A stretch of 48,616 nt of DNA from Betaproteobacteria bacterium (GCA_947476215.1 CANJQI010000014.1:1-48616), one strand, 5' to 3'; numbered from the stretch's first letter, positions 22,361-31,730 are shown. The notes: generated from the sequence alone by a model not told the origin. Program-made: numbers and translations.

Positions 22361-22832
22361 ATGAACATGGGCTGGTCGCCGCGGCTGCGCGACGGAGGAA
22401 ACAGGCAGATGCTTACCCATGGACTGCACGCTAATCGCGGGCGTGCGGAATTGCCAGTGATGTCGGAACAGAGTTCGACCCCCGCCGGCCGTTTGGTTGA
22501 ATTTTTGCGGTCTCTCGAAATTGAGAAATTGCCTGAAACGGTACTGCAGCAAGCCCGTGTGCGAATTCTGGATGGCTTGGGCTGTGGACTATAAGGTGCC
22601 ACCATGCCGCGGAGCACGATAGCATCGCAAACGGTCTACGAAGAACTAACCCAGGGCCGGGCGACGCTGGTCGGCACCCTTAAAACATGGGCACCGACGC
22701 GTGCAGCGTTTGCCGGCGGTTTCGCCATCCACGGTTTTGAATTCGATGATTTCGGAAATTCTGGACCTCGTGGAACGTCTGGAGACGCTCTCCGCAATTG
22801 CGGCGCTGTCGAAGGCATTGCGTGGTAGTTAA
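22361..22832 (+). pseudogene. MmgE/PrpD pseudogene with large internal deletion
   Basis: Three pieces of one MmgE/PrpD protein are visible in order: an N-terminal piece (AGRLVEFLRSLEIEKLPETV, then ILDGLGCGL and a stop near 22592); a piece in another frame (TVYEELTQGRATLVGTL, AFAGGFAIHGFEFDDF); and, after a jump, a typical C-terminus (ISEILDLVERLETLSAIAALS) ending at TAA 22832. About 300 central residues are missing between GFEFDD and ISEIL. The intact paralogue in this window is at 45311-46753. Confidence 0.85.
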
Positions 22833-23982
22833 CGTTCATTTCCTTCAGTTTCTTGTGCTGCTCAATGCTTGCAGTTTGCGTGCCAGCCGTTTGTTGCTTT
22901 CGCTTTATGCCCTGCATCTGGGGGCGCAGCCGCTGACCATAGGTCTGCTCATTGCGACCGTCTCCGCCGTACCTGCGGCGTTATCGTGGCCGGCCGGCCG
23001 ATTGGCGGATCAGTTCGGTTCACGTTGGTTGCTCGTAATCGGAGCGGTGGTCAGCGCCGCCGGGCTTTTGCTCCCACTGTGGATCTCCGGCATGGCCGTC
23101 GTGTTTGTAACATCGGCCCTGTGCGGCGTGTCGGTATCCATCTATGCCGTGTCATTGCAAAACCTCATTGGCTTGGTGAGCAGCAAGGAAGACCGTGCTC
23201 AGAACTTCGGCAACTACAGCCTGATGATGTCGCTCTCCAACTTCTTCGGACCGCTGGTCGCCGGGGTTGCGATCGATCATGCCGGTTACGGAGCTGCGTT
23301 TGTGTGTGTCGCGCTATTGACGCTCGCACCGGCGCCACTGGTCATGCTATTGGGCGCAGGATTTCCACAAGGTAGCCGCGACAAAGAACGGGGCGCGGGC
23401 GGCAGCGTACGCGAAATGCTGTCCGCCCCCGGTGTGCGCAGAATGCTTGCTATCAGCAGTTTGCAGCAGGCGGGACAGGATCTGTTCCAGTTCTACATGC
23501 CGATTTATGGGCATAGCGTGGGGCTGTCGGCAGTTTCAATTGCCGCCATACTGGCGGCGAATTCCGCGGCATCGTTTGGCGTCAGAATCTACTTGAGGCG
23601 GTTGATCGCATGGTTGAACGAAGAACGGATCTTGACTTACGCATTTTTTCTTGGCGCGGCAAGCTTCATGCTTCTGCCGTTCTTCCAAAATGCCCTGGCG
23701 CTGGGAGCGATTGCTTTTGTGTTCGGCTTGGGTTCGGCGTGCGCGCAGCCTATCGTGACCATGCTCACCTTCAGTCGCTCCGAGGCGGGGCGATCAGGAG
23801 AAAATCTGGGGTTGCGCATGACGGTAAATCAGCTTACGCGCGTGGTCGGTCCGGTGGCGTTCGGATCCATCGCTTCCGCGTTTGGACTGCATCCGGTATT
23901 CTGGATCAACGCCATGATGCTCGCCTCCGGAGGCTTGCTGAGCCGGACCGGTATCATAGACAAGCGGGGAGAGAACAAATGA
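22822..23982 (+). CDS. MFS-family membrane transporter
   Basis: Predicted secondary transporter of the inner membrane. The product (~386 residues) has about twelve hydrophobic segments; the loop GRLADQFGSRWLLVIG between segments 2 and 3 is the MFS motif A, and a longer hydrophilic loop (GSRDKERGAGGSVREM) lies mid-protein. Substrate unknown; the family includes drug and metabolite exporters. I favour the GTG at 22822, since the upstream TTG start of the track reads through the tail of the preceding pseudogene. Its 5' end overlaps that pseudogene by about 10 bp. Confidence 0.87.
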   Translation: MVVNVHFLQFLVLLNACSLRASRLLLSLYALHLGAQPLTIGLLIATVSAVPAALSWPAGRLADQFGSRWLLVIGAVVSAAGLLLPLWISGMAVVFVTSALCGVSVSIYAVSLQNLIGLVSSKEDRAQNFGNYSLMMSLSNFFGPLVAGVAIDHAGYGAAFVCVALLTLAPAPLVMLLGAGFPQGSRDKERGAGGSVREMLSAPGVRRMLAISSLQQAGQDLFQFYMPIYGHSVGLSAVSIAAILAANSAASFGVRIYLRRLIAWLNEERILTYAFFLGAASFMLLPFFQNALALGAIAFVFGLGSACAQPIVTMLTFSRSEAGRSGENLGLRMTVNQLTRVVGPVAFGSIASAFGLHPVFWINAMMLASGGLLSRTGIIDKRGENK

Positions 23983-24052
23983 CGCCAAAGTTCGTGCCGG
24001 GCAATTGAGTCTTGGGCGCGCTTGATGAATTGTGGGTTGATTGGGAGGGGGT

Positions 24053-25012
24053 ATGTTGAAACCGTGGATATGCGCCTGGACATTTGCCGCCGGCATACTG
24101 AACCTGAATGTTGAAATCGCATCAGCGCAGGGTTATCCCAATAAACCCGTGCGGCTCGTAACCTCGGTGTTAGGGGGCAGTCCCGATTTTGTGTCGCGAC
24201 TTGTGGCGCACGGGATTTCCGGGTACCTTGGACAGAATATCATCGTCGACAATCGCGGCAGTATCGCCTCCGGAGAACTGGTGGCGCAGGCGCAACCGGA
24301 TGGCTATACCCTGTTGCTCGCCGCGGGCAGCCTTTGGGTGGGTTCGCTACTGCAGAAGACACCCTATGATCCGGTAGCGGACTTCGCGCCCATCACGCTG
24401 GTCAATACGCAACCCAATGTTCTGGTCGTCGGCGGATCCATGGCGGTCAAGTCGGTCAGGGACTTGATCGCGCTGGCGAAAGCCAAACCGGGTGAACTCA
24501 ATTACGCGTCGTCGACGACCGGTGCTGCAAATCACCTTGCCGGCGAACTGTTCAAGTCCATGGCCGGCGTCAGTATTCAGCGCGTTCCGTATAAAGGCAT
24601 AGGACTGGCGATCAATGACCTGATCAGCGGCCGGGTTCAACTCGCCTTTCCAGGGGCTGGCGGTGTTGCACCGCATATCAAGTCGGGCAAACTGCGGGCG
24701 CTTGCCGTGACGGGATCCAAACCCTCGGAACTGCTGCCTGGCTTACCGACGATTGCGGAATCCGGTGTGCCTGGCTATGAATCGGTGGTGGTCAATGCGA
24801 TTTTTGCGCCGGCGAGAACGCCCGCCGTCATCATCAATCGCTTGAACCTTGAAATAGTGCGTTACATCAAGACCGCGGAAGCGAAAGAGAAGTTCTTGAA
24901 CGTTGGTTCCGAGCCAGTCGGCAGCACAGTCGAGGAACTCGCGACGACCCGAAAGTTCGAGCTGGCGAGGATGAGCGTGGTGATCAAGGGCGCCGGCATA
25001 CGTGCTGATTAA
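24053..25012 (+). CDS. TTT-family periplasmic substrate-binding protein (Bug/TctC)
   Basis: Extracytoplasmic binding protein of the tripartite tricarboxylate transporter type, expected to capture a small carboxylate or related organic solute. The 319-residue product has a signal peptide (TFAAGILNLNVEIASA), the first strand YPNKPVRLVTSVLGGSPDF, IVDNRGSIASGELVA, PDGYTLLLAAG, PYDPVADFAPITLV and the late LPTIAESGVPGYES. The start is ATG 24053 with GGGAGGGGG upstream, not the TTG of the track. The glycine-rich ligand loop is of the SPDF/SGEL subtype. No TctA or TctB lies nearby. Convergent with the next gene. Confidence 0.92.
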   Translation: MLKPWICAWTFAAGILNLNVEIASAQGYPNKPVRLVTSVLGGSPDFVSRLVAHGISGYLGQNIIVDNRGSIASGELVAQAQPDGYTLLLAAGSLWVGSLLQKTPYDPVADFAPITLVNTQPNVLVVGGSMAVKSVRDLIALAKAKPGELNYASSTTGAANHLAGELFKSMAGVSIQRVPYKGIGLAINDLISGRVQLAFPGAGGVAPHIKSGKLRALAVTGSKPSELLPGLPTIAESGVPGYESVVVNAIFAPARTPAVIINRLNLEIVRYIKTAEAKEKFLNVGSEPVGSTVEELATTRKFELARMSVVIKGAGIRAD

Positions 25013-25055
25013 ATCTGGAAGTAGCTAATAACGGTCATCGCGCAAACCACCGCGG

Positions 25056-26051
25056 TTAGTCTGCTCGTATGCCCGCGTCCTTGATGACCTTGCCCAGCTT
25101 CGTGATCTCAGATTTCATCGCCGCCGCGAGTTGAGCCGGTGTGCTGCCGACCGGTTCGGCGCCCAGACTCAGGAATTGTTCCCGGATGTTGGAGGTGCTG
25201 AGCACGCGGGCGATTTCACGACTGAGCAGCATGATGAGGCGCTCGGGCACGGCTGCCGGGGCATACATGCTGAATATCGTGCCGGATTCGTAACCGGGCA
25301 GGCCGGATGCCGCTACCGTGGCCAGGCCGGGCACCAGGGCGGACGGCTGTGCGCCGGTGTGCGCCAGCGCCCGCAGTTTCCCCGATTTGACATGCGCCAT
25401 GACTGACGACGAAGTGCCGAACTGTAGCTCAATCTGACCACCTATGAGGTCATTGATCGCCGCGCCTCCGCTCTTGTAGTTTACGTGGACGATGTCCACG
25501 CCCGCCATGGACTTGAACAGCTCCGCGGCGAGGTGCGACGATGCGCCTATACCCACGCCGGCATAATTCAGCGTGCCCGGTTTTGATCGGGCGAGTGCAA
25601 TGAGTTCCTTGACGCTTTGCGCGGCGACCGCTGGGTTCACGACGACGATATGCGGCGAGTTGGTCACGATCGTAATGGGCGCGAATTCGCGGACCGGATC
25701 ATAAGGTGATTTTTGCAGCAGCGGGGCGATCGCGAAAACGCCGCCGGCAAACAGCAGCGTGTAACCGTCCGGGTATGCGCGGGCTACGATTTCACCCGGA
25801 ATCAGCGAACTCGATCTGTTGTCGACGATCACCTGCTGCCCAAGACTGCTTGAGAGTCCGGGCGCAATGATGCGCACCGAAATGTCGCTGCTGCCACCGA
25901 CACCGCCGGTGACGACGCGCACCGGTTTGGCGGGATAGGGTGGCGCGGTTGCGGTTGCAGTTGCAGAGGTTTGAGCGGATGCCGCCGCGTTTATCAGGCA
26001 CATCACGCCTGTAAAAATCGACTGTTTGGCGATTCGAAATAGTTGCTTCAT
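25056..26051 (-). CDS. TTT-family periplasmic substrate-binding protein (Bug/TctC)
   Basis: Second complete Bug protein (331 residues). It has a signal peptide ending INAAASA, a short Thr/Ala-rich linker (TSATATATAPP), then YPAKPVRVVTGGVGGSSDI, VDNRSSSLIPGEIVARA and PDGYTLLFAGG, with the family ending KLGKVIKDAGIRAD. The start is set at 26051 because AAGGACG precedes it and the upstream track extension lacks a signal sequence. It reads in the same direction as the gene at 26095-27108, 43 bp apart, so the two are probably cotranscribed. Ligand unknown. Confidence 0.92.
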   Translation of the reverse strand: MKQLFRIAKQSIFTGVMCLINAAASAQTSATATATAPPYPAKPVRVVTGGVGGSSDISVRIIAPGLSSSLGQQVIVDNRSSSLIPGEIVARAYPDGYTLLFAGGVFAIAPLLQKSPYDPVREFAPITIVTNSPHIVVVNPAVAAQSVKELIALARSKPGTLNYAGVGIGASSHLAAELFKSMAGVDIVHVNYKSGGAAINDLIGGQIELQFGTSSSVMAHVKSGKLRALAHTGAQPSALVPGLATVAASGLPGYESGTIFSMYAPAAVPERLIMLLSREIARVLSTSNIREQFLSLGAEPVGSTPAQLAAAMKSEITKLGKVIKDAGIRAD

Positions 26052-26094
26052 GGTTCGTCCTTGCCGAGGTGTCCGCTCCACGTCCACTACCAGA

Positions 26095-27108
26095 TTATTC
26101 AGCCTTGATGCCGGCTTCACTGATCACCTTGCCCATGCGCGCCATCTCCGACTTCATCATCGCGCTCGCATGCGCAGGCGTGCTGGGGGACGCTTCCGAT
26201 CCTGACGACAGAAACTTCTCTCTCGCTTCGCGCGTATCCAGATAGCGCACCGCTGCCTGATTGAGTTTCATGATGGTTGCATGAGACGTGTGCGCGGGCG
26301 CGAATATTCCATAAATGGATCCCGCTTCATAACCGGGTAGACCGGACGCAGCGACCGTGGGCAATTCAGGGTACAAGGCCGATGGCTGGGAACTGGTGAC
26401 CGCCAGCGCACGCAATTTCCCGGTTTTGACGTGCGGCATGACGGAGGTGCCGGTGAAGAATGTCAGTTGCACACGTCCGCTGAGCAGGTCGCCGATAGCC
26501 AGCGCGGCGCCCTTGTAAGGGACGCGCACGATGTCGATGCCCGTCATCGATTTGAGCAACTCGCCGGCGAGATGAGACGCGGTGCCGGACACCGATGACG
26601 CATAGTTGAGCGTGCCCGGTTTTGCTTTTGCAAGGGCGATCAATTCTTTGATTGAGCTCGCGGCCACGGACGGGTGCACGCCGACCACGAGCGGCGCCTT
26701 GTTTGTGAAAGTAACCGGCGAGAAGTCCCTGACCGGATCGTAGGGCACTTTTTGCATCAGCGGCTGTATCCATAATACGTTGCTGGTCACCAACAGCGTA
26801 TAGCCGTCGGGTGTCGCTTTCGATACGATATCCGCCGGGATGAGACCGCTGGAGCGGTTTTCAATGACCACCGGTTGTCCCAGAGGCGCCGCGATTCCCT
26901 GGGCAATGACGCGCGATACAAAATCCGGGCTGCCGCCGGCTTCCGCGGTTACCATGCGTATGGGTTTGGACGGAAAGTGCTGTCCGCTGGACACGCCCGA
27001 GGCCAACAACATGACCGCTGCCATCCCCAGGGACGCGACGAGGAACTGCGATTGTATAAACGCCCCGGTTTCAGTTAAGGAAAGTCCTGCTGCTCTCATT
27101 TTGTCCAT
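26095..27108 (-). CDS. TTT-family periplasmic substrate-binding protein (Bug/TctC)
   Basis: Third complete Bug protein (337 residues), first gene of the leftward pair. A rather long N-region precedes the hydrophobic core (ASLGMAAVMLLASGVSSG). Mature features are FPSKPIRMVTAEAGGSPDF, IENRSSGLIPADIVSKA, PDGYTLLVTSN, PYDPVRDFSPVTF and LPTVAASGLPGYEAG. I use ATG 27108 with AGAAGG upstream. It is divergent from the aldo/keto reductase gene, so the 124-bp gap between them should hold both promoters. Close to the gene at 25056 in its NRSS.LIP motif, suggesting duplication. Confidence 0.92.
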   Translation of the reverse strand: MDKMRAAGLSLTETGAFIQSQFLVASLGMAAVMLLASGVSSGQHFPSKPIRMVTAEAGGSPDFVSRVIAQGIAAPLGQPVVIENRSSGLIPADIVSKATPDGYTLLVTSNVLWIQPLMQKVPYDPVRDFSPVTFTNKAPLVVGVHPSVAASSIKELIALAKAKPGTLNYASSVSGTASHLAGELLKSMTGIDIVRVPYKGAALAIGDLLSGRVQLTFFTGTSVMPHVKTGKLRALAVTSSQPSALYPELPTVAASGLPGYEAGSIYGIFAPAHTSHATIMKLNQAAVRYLDTREAREKFLSSGSEASPSTPAHASAMMKSEMARMGKVISEAGIKAE

Positions 27109-27232
27109 GGTGAACCTTCTGTTGGTGGTTATCAAACCCGGCTGTCGTTGGTCTTACACTGCTCTTGCGAGGTATTATTAGCAGCTTGGCGTTTACGATC
27201 GATTCTTTTTTTATCCAAGGGAAAAGCGAACA

Positions 27233-28177
27233 ATGGAACTGCGGAATCTGGGTAAATCCGGACTCAAAGTGACGGCTGTCGGACTGGGATGCAACAATTT
27301 TGGCCACCGCATAGACCTCGCCGCGTCGCGCAAAGTGATAAGCAAGGCGCTGGATCTCGGTATCACCTTGTTCGATACCGCGGATGTTTACGGCAAAGGC
27401 GCATCGGAGGAGATACTTGGGCAGTGCCTGGGAGAGCACCGCAAGGATATCGTACTGGCGACCAAGTTCGGACAGGAAATGGACGCCGCCGGAACCCTGC
27501 AGGGCGGCTCGCGACGTTATCTCATGTCGGCGGTTGAGGCGAGCCTGAAGCGACTGAAGACGGACTGGATAGACTTGTATCAGATCCATCGCCCGGACCC
27601 TTCCACGCCGATCGAAGAAACGTTGCGCGCGCTTGACGATTTGATCCGTCAGGGCAAGGTTCGATATGTGGGTTGTTCGAAATTTGCGGCGTGGCAAATG
27701 GTCGAGGCGCAATGGACGTCCAGACATCATGATCTGGCCGCTTTTGTATCATGTCAGGACGAATACAGTCTACTCAAACGCGGACTGGAAAGCAGTCTAA
27801 GCCCCGCGATGCAGGCATACGGAATGGGCTTGATTCCTTATGCGCCGTTGGCGAGCGGACTATTGACCGGGAAGTACAAAAGGGACGTCCCACTACCTGC
27901 AGGGGCACGTATCACCAAGGACAAACGGCTCGCCGAGCGTTGGATCAGTGATGGAAACTGGACGATGCTGGAAGGGCTGGAAGCATATTGCAGGCGACGA
28001 GGTCATAGCTTGCTGGAACTGGCCTTCAGTTGGTTGGTCTCCCGTCCACAGGTCGCCAGCGTCATCGCCGGGGCCACCGAACCAGAACAGCTGGATCTCA
28101 ACGTGGGTGCCATGAACTGGACGCTGTCGCCGGATGATCATGCGGAAATCGACCGCATCACGAGCCCCGAGCATTAG
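27233..28177 (+). CDS. Aldo/keto reductase
   Basis: NADPH-dependent oxidoreductase with a TIM-barrel fold, cytoplasmic. The 314 residues contain the catalytic tetrad positions: Asp in FDTADVYG, Tyr in the same block, Lys in LATKFGQ, and His in YQIHRPD. The nucleotide end is marked by PYAPLASGLLTGKY and the late VIAGATEPEQL. Substrate unknown; sequence resembles the YghZ/AKR14-like broad group. A good AAGGGAAAA site precedes the ATG. It ends 25 bp before the FAD-dependent oxidoreductase reading frame and is probably transcribed with it. Confidence 0.92.
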   Translation: MELRNLGKSGLKVTAVGLGCNNFGHRIDLAASRKVISKALDLGITLFDTADVYGKGASEEILGQCLGEHRKDIVLATKFGQEMDAAGTLQGGSRRYLMSAVEASLKRLKTDWIDLYQIHRPDPSTPIEETLRALDDLIRQGKVRYVGCSKFAAWQMVEAQWTSRHHDLAAFVSCQDEYSLLKRGLESSLSPAMQAYGMGLIPYAPLASGLLTGKYKRDVPLPAGARITKDKRLAERWISDGNWTMLEGLEAYCRRRGHSLLELAFSWLVSRPQVASVIAGATEPEQLDLNVGAMNWTLSPDDHAEIDRITSPEH

Positions 28178-28202
28178 GTACACGACCATAAAAGGGGAAA
28201 TC

Positions 28203-29727
28203 ATGGCAGAAAATTCGCGGCACCTGGTGGTGCATGCTGATGTTGTAGTCGTCGGAGGCGGGGGTCGCGGACTCGCTGCGGCAATCGAGGCGCGCAGCCT
28301 CGGGCGGCACGTGATCCTGCTTGAAAAGAATGCGGCGTTGGGCGGTACCACGGCGCGTTCGGTGGGTTCCATATCGGCCAGTAACACGCCCCATCAGCTG
28401 CTGCTGGGCATACAGGACAGTCCTGATCTGCACTTTGCAGGATATAGGCACATTCAACGCCTATCTCAAAGCGCAGGACAATGAAGTACACCGGCGGCTT
28501 CTGGCGGACAATGTGGGCGACACGTTCCGTTGGCTGATGGCTATGGGCGTGGAGTTCTACGGACCGATAGCGGCACCACCGCATCGCAAGTCACGCATGC
28601 ACAACGTACTGCCAAACTCGCGAGCTTACATTTATCATCTGGGCAAGCATGCGCGATCCATAGGCGTCGATATTCGAACCGAGGTCCGCGCTCAGGAATT
28701 GATCGTCGAGGATGGACGCGTGGTCGGCGTGCTGGGCGACACCCAAAACGGGCAGACTGAATTCCGTGCGCGTGGAGGTGTCGTTTTGTCGACCGGCGAC
28801 TTTGCCGGAAATGCGGAGATGCGTGCGAAGTATCTAGCCCCTGAGGTTGCTCATGCCCAACTCGTAAACCCGACCAACACCGGTGACGGTCATCGTATGG
28901 CGTTGGAACTGGGCAACCGTATCGTTAACCCCGATCTTTATCATGCAGGATTGCGCTTCAAGCCGCCACCGCAATCGTGGGTTACGGCAATTCCTCCTTA
29001 TCGGGTAATCACCAAGCTCATGAATGTCGCGCTGCAAACCCTTCCGGGCTGGATGCTGCGACCTTTCATGTTAAGTTTTCTCACTACGATACTCGCGCCC
29101 GAGCACAAGCTTTTCAGCGCTGGCGCCCTCGTCATCAATCGCGAAGGCAAGCGGTTCTCAGACGAGCGGGGCGACATGATACCGAAACTCCTGGAACAGC
29201 CCTGCCAATTTGGTTACATCCTGCTGGATGCGAGACTCGTCGAGTTGTTCTCGAAAGCGCCCCACGTTGTATCGTCGGCGCCCGGCGTGGCGTGGATTTA
29301 TCTTCCCGATTACCGGAAGACGCGCAAGGATGTCTATCGCAGCGGAAACACGCTGCCCGAACTGACTGCGGCTATCGGTGTGCCGCTTCAAGCGCTGGAG
29401 CAGACGATCCAAAGTTACAACTCGGACATTTCGCGACCGGACGGCAATCGTCCTGCGTTTGGCGCAGGTCCCTATGTTGCGCTGGGACCGGTGCACTACC
29501 ACATGGCGTTTAGCGACAGCGGCGTTGCAACCAACGGCAAGCTGCAGGTTCTGGGTCCGGCAGATAAGCCGATTCCAGGTCTTTTTGCGAGTGGATTCAT
29601 CGGTTTAGGAGGTGTGTTGCTGGAGGGACATGGCCACCACCTGGGCTGGGCGTTTACGTCGGGTCGATTCGCCGGGCGTCATGCCGCCTTCGGCGTATTG
29701 TCGGATGGTGCAGCCGGGACCGCGTAG
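28203..29727 (+). pseudogene. FAD-dependent oxidoreductase (FrdA/KstD-like) with frameshift at ~28440
   Basis: Flavoprotein of the fumarate reductase/3-ketosteroid dehydrogenase superfamily. The dinucleotide-binding N-terminus (DVVVVGGGGRGLAAAIEA, LLEKNAALGGTTARS) is in one frame from ATG 28203. The rest, beginning DIGTFNAYLKAQDNEVHRR, is in the +1 frame and runs intact to 29727 with GLFASGFIGLGGV and the C-terminal FAD contact region. One extra G in GCAGGATA near 28440 separates them. The rest is free of stops, so this is either a very recent mutation or a base error in the assembly. Corrected length would be ~507 residues. Confidence 0.82.
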
Positions 29728-29754
29728 CAGGCGCGGTCTCCTCGCCTACTCCAC

Positions 29755-30198
29755 ATGATACCCGCACCTCTGCGGGTTGGCTTGCGCCCGTCGCGATGGC
29801 TGACGGCGATTCTTGCCGTCGCGCATGGAAATGCCGCAACGATGGTCGCACTAGTTCCGATTGCATTATGGCTGCAGATTGCGTGCATATCGGCACTGGC
29901 GCTCAGCTTGGTTATTTGCGTACGCCGAATTGCATTGCTTCGTGATCCAGATTCGGTCGCGGCGCTTGAAATCAGCACCGACAATGTCCTGACCGTTCAG
30001 ACGCAATCTGGCGGCCGCGTCGAATGCGTCGTGTTGCCGAGCACCTATGTTGCGGCGTATTTATCGGTACTAAATCTGCGCGAAATCGATCGCGGAAGCG
30101 TCAGGCACGTGATTGTGGTTCGCGACAGTGCCGATGCGGACGATTTTCGCAATTTGCGCACATGGTTGCGCTGGAAAGGCGCAGCGCACGAAAGCTGA
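29755..30198 (+). CDS. YgfX-like membrane protein
   Basis: Small inner-membrane protein of 147 residues. Two adjacent hydrophobic segments (AATMVALVPIALWLQIACIS and the following LALSLVICV) are followed by a soluble part ending in RHVIVVRDSADADDFRNLRTWLRW, which matches the C-terminal signature of the YgfX (CptA) family. In E. coli ygfX is paired with sdhE (ygfY) as a proposed toxin-antitoxin or flavinylation pair; no sdhE-like gene is seen here. It follows a flavoprotein gene by 27 bp. Function in this organism unknown; family assignment is by motif only. Confidence 0.65.
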   Translation: MIPAPLRVGLRPSRWLTAILAVAHGNAATMVALVPIALWLQIACISALALSLVICVRRIALLRDPDSVAALEISTDNVLTVQTQSGGRVECVVLPSTYVAAYLSVLNLREIDRGSVRHVIVVRDSADADDFRNLRTWLRWKGAAHES

Positions 30199-30354
30199 GC
30201 GACCACGCCGACTTGATCCGACGGCGTAACCCCTTCGAGACGGGAAGTAGGCTCGATCAGATTCCGTCGTAGTAATGCACTGCGACCTTGGTGTTTGTAA
30301 TGAGTTCAGGACTGGTGCGACTAATAGTTACTTTTCGACCTGCCTTGGATCATC

Positions 30355-31365
30355 ATGACGCGAATCTTCGCAGCTACGTTGCTGGTCATAGTCGTTGCAT
30401 TTACTGCGCATGCTTTTCCGGATCGTCCCTTGACGCTGATCACGCCGTACCCCGCAAACGGCTACCCCGATCTTGACGGCACTTCGCGTGTCAGTCGTTT
30501 ACTCAAGACCATGCACAAGTATTCATCGCCGCCGTTGACCGACAGCCTCGCCCAGGAGGTCGCGCAACTGCTGAGTGGCGAATTGAGCCAGCCCGTCGGT
30601 TTCGAGCGCCGTGGCAACGGCAACGCGCTTGCAACTGCGGAGGCGATCGCCGCGGCGAAACCGGACGGTCACACGCTGTTATTTGCAGGCAATCAAACGA
30701 TTACGCTCCTTCCGTCGCTGTATCCACACTCGACTTTCGATCCGCGCACAGATCTCGCGCCGGTGGCGACCATCGCGAGCATGCCGATGGTACTGATTAC
30801 GAGGAAGGCCGGTTCGGCTCTCGATATTAAAGCGTTGATCGCACGCGCCCGCATGGCGCCGGGGCGGTTGAATTATGCGGTCATCGGTGACGGTTCGACC
30901 GCGCAATTGGCCGGCAGGTTGTTCCAGGCTCGCAATGGGATCGATGTCGTGCACCTGAACTATAACGGCAGCCTGCCCGCAATCAATGCCGTGATACAGG
31001 CGGAAGTTGCGTTCGGTGTCGTTCCGCTGCCTGCGGTACTCCCGTCATTGCCAGGTGGTCTAGTGCGCGTGCTCGCGATCGCAGCACCTGCGCGGCACCC
31101 GGCCATCCCAGACGTTCCGTCTCTCCGGGAGTTCGGGCTAAGCGGCTTGGATGCCACTGGATGGTTCGGAGTTTTTGCGCCGGTGGGCACGCCCAAGGCC
31201 ATCGCCTCAACGCTGAATCAGTCGATCCGTGTGGTCATGGGATACGATTTCATCGAGAGCGGCTTGATCAAGCGCGGACTTGGTCCGCTCCCCGGGACGG
31301 TGGATGATTTTCGGGCCTTGATTGAAAGAGACAACGCACGCGCGCTGGCTGCGAGGTCTTTGTGA
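30355..31365 (+). CDS. Divergent TTT-family binding protein with an insertion
   Basis: Bug/TctC-like periplasmic protein of 336 residues. It has a signal peptide (AATLLVIVVAFTAHA), FPDRPLTLITPYPANG, KPDGHTLLFAGN, FDPRTDLAPVATIA and GWFGVFAPVGTP. Between the first strand and the region normally reading LGQPVVVENR is an insertion of ~25 residues (DLDGTSRVSRLLKTMHKYSS) and the NRPGAGG loop is replaced by ERRGNGNALATAE. These changes touch the ligand loop, so its ligand or role may differ from the other copies. No clear ribosome site is seen. Followed by 365 bp without genes. Confidence 0.82.
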   Translation: MTRIFAATLLVIVVAFTAHAFPDRPLTLITPYPANGYPDLDGTSRVSRLLKTMHKYSSPPLTDSLAQEVAQLLSGELSQPVGFERRGNGNALATAEAIAAAKPDGHTLLFAGNQTITLLPSLYPHSTFDPRTDLAPVATIASMPMVLITRKAGSALDIKALIARARMAPGRLNYAVIGDGSTAQLAGRLFQARNGIDVVHLNYNGSLPAINAVIQAEVAFGVVPLPAVLPSLPGGLVRVLAIAAPARHPAIPDVPSLREFGLSGLDATGWFGVFAPVGTPKAIASTLNQSIRVVMGYDFIESGLIKRGLGPLPGTVDDFRALIERDNARALAARSL

Positions 31366-31680
31366 GGTGGATACGGCACGGAGTCCCTGTGATCTTTGAA
31401 AGTGCGTAAAAACAAAGAGATGACGAGATGTTCTGCAGTGTTCGTCGAACTCCCCACCTCAAGCGAGAAGTTTTGCAGCCTAGCGGTCAGGCCCACCGCC
31501 GCGCTGCATCCGTGCCTTTGCCAAGCACCGGCCAGCTCCCGCTCTAAAATTTTAAAGCATTGATAAATAACAATATTTTGACGCCTCGTGGCGCAAAAAT
31601 CGTGAGCACGGTATATCAAGGGCCTGATTTGGGTTAAACTTATAATCATTCCCGCGCATACTGTGCGAACGAACAAAACA
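31366..31680. other. Non-coding region upstream of pckG
   Basis: No supported gene in this stretch; the long leftward ORF in the track (31218-32171) is a shadow crossing pckG. A perfect palindrome TAAAATTTTA lies near 31545, and TATAAT at 31641-31646 could be a -10 element, but no convincing -35 was found at 16-18 bp. The pckG promoter is probably here. Confidence 0.4.
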
Positions 31681-31712
31681 CCCAACTGATTGTTTATCGA
31701 AATCAGATTGGG
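31681..31712 (+). promoter_or_regulatory. Hairpin in the pckG leader
   Basis: CCCAACTGATT (31681-31691) pairs with AATCAG-A-TTGGG (31701-31712), an 11-bp stem with one bulged A and a 9-nt loop. It ends 3 nt before the AGGAG of the pckG ribosome site (31716-31720). It could influence translation or message stability; it has no U tract, so a terminator is unlikely. Confidence 0.6.
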
Positions 31713-31730
31713 CACAGGAGAAGGGCAGTA

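Noticed and set aside
28430-28450. Frameshift in the FAD gene as programmed frameshifting
   Set aside because: No slippery heptamer or stimulatory structure around GCAGGATA; mutation or assembly error fits better.
31641-31646. TATAAT as the pckG promoter -10 element
   Set aside because: No acceptable -35 element at 16-18 bp; kept only as a remark in the intergenic entry.
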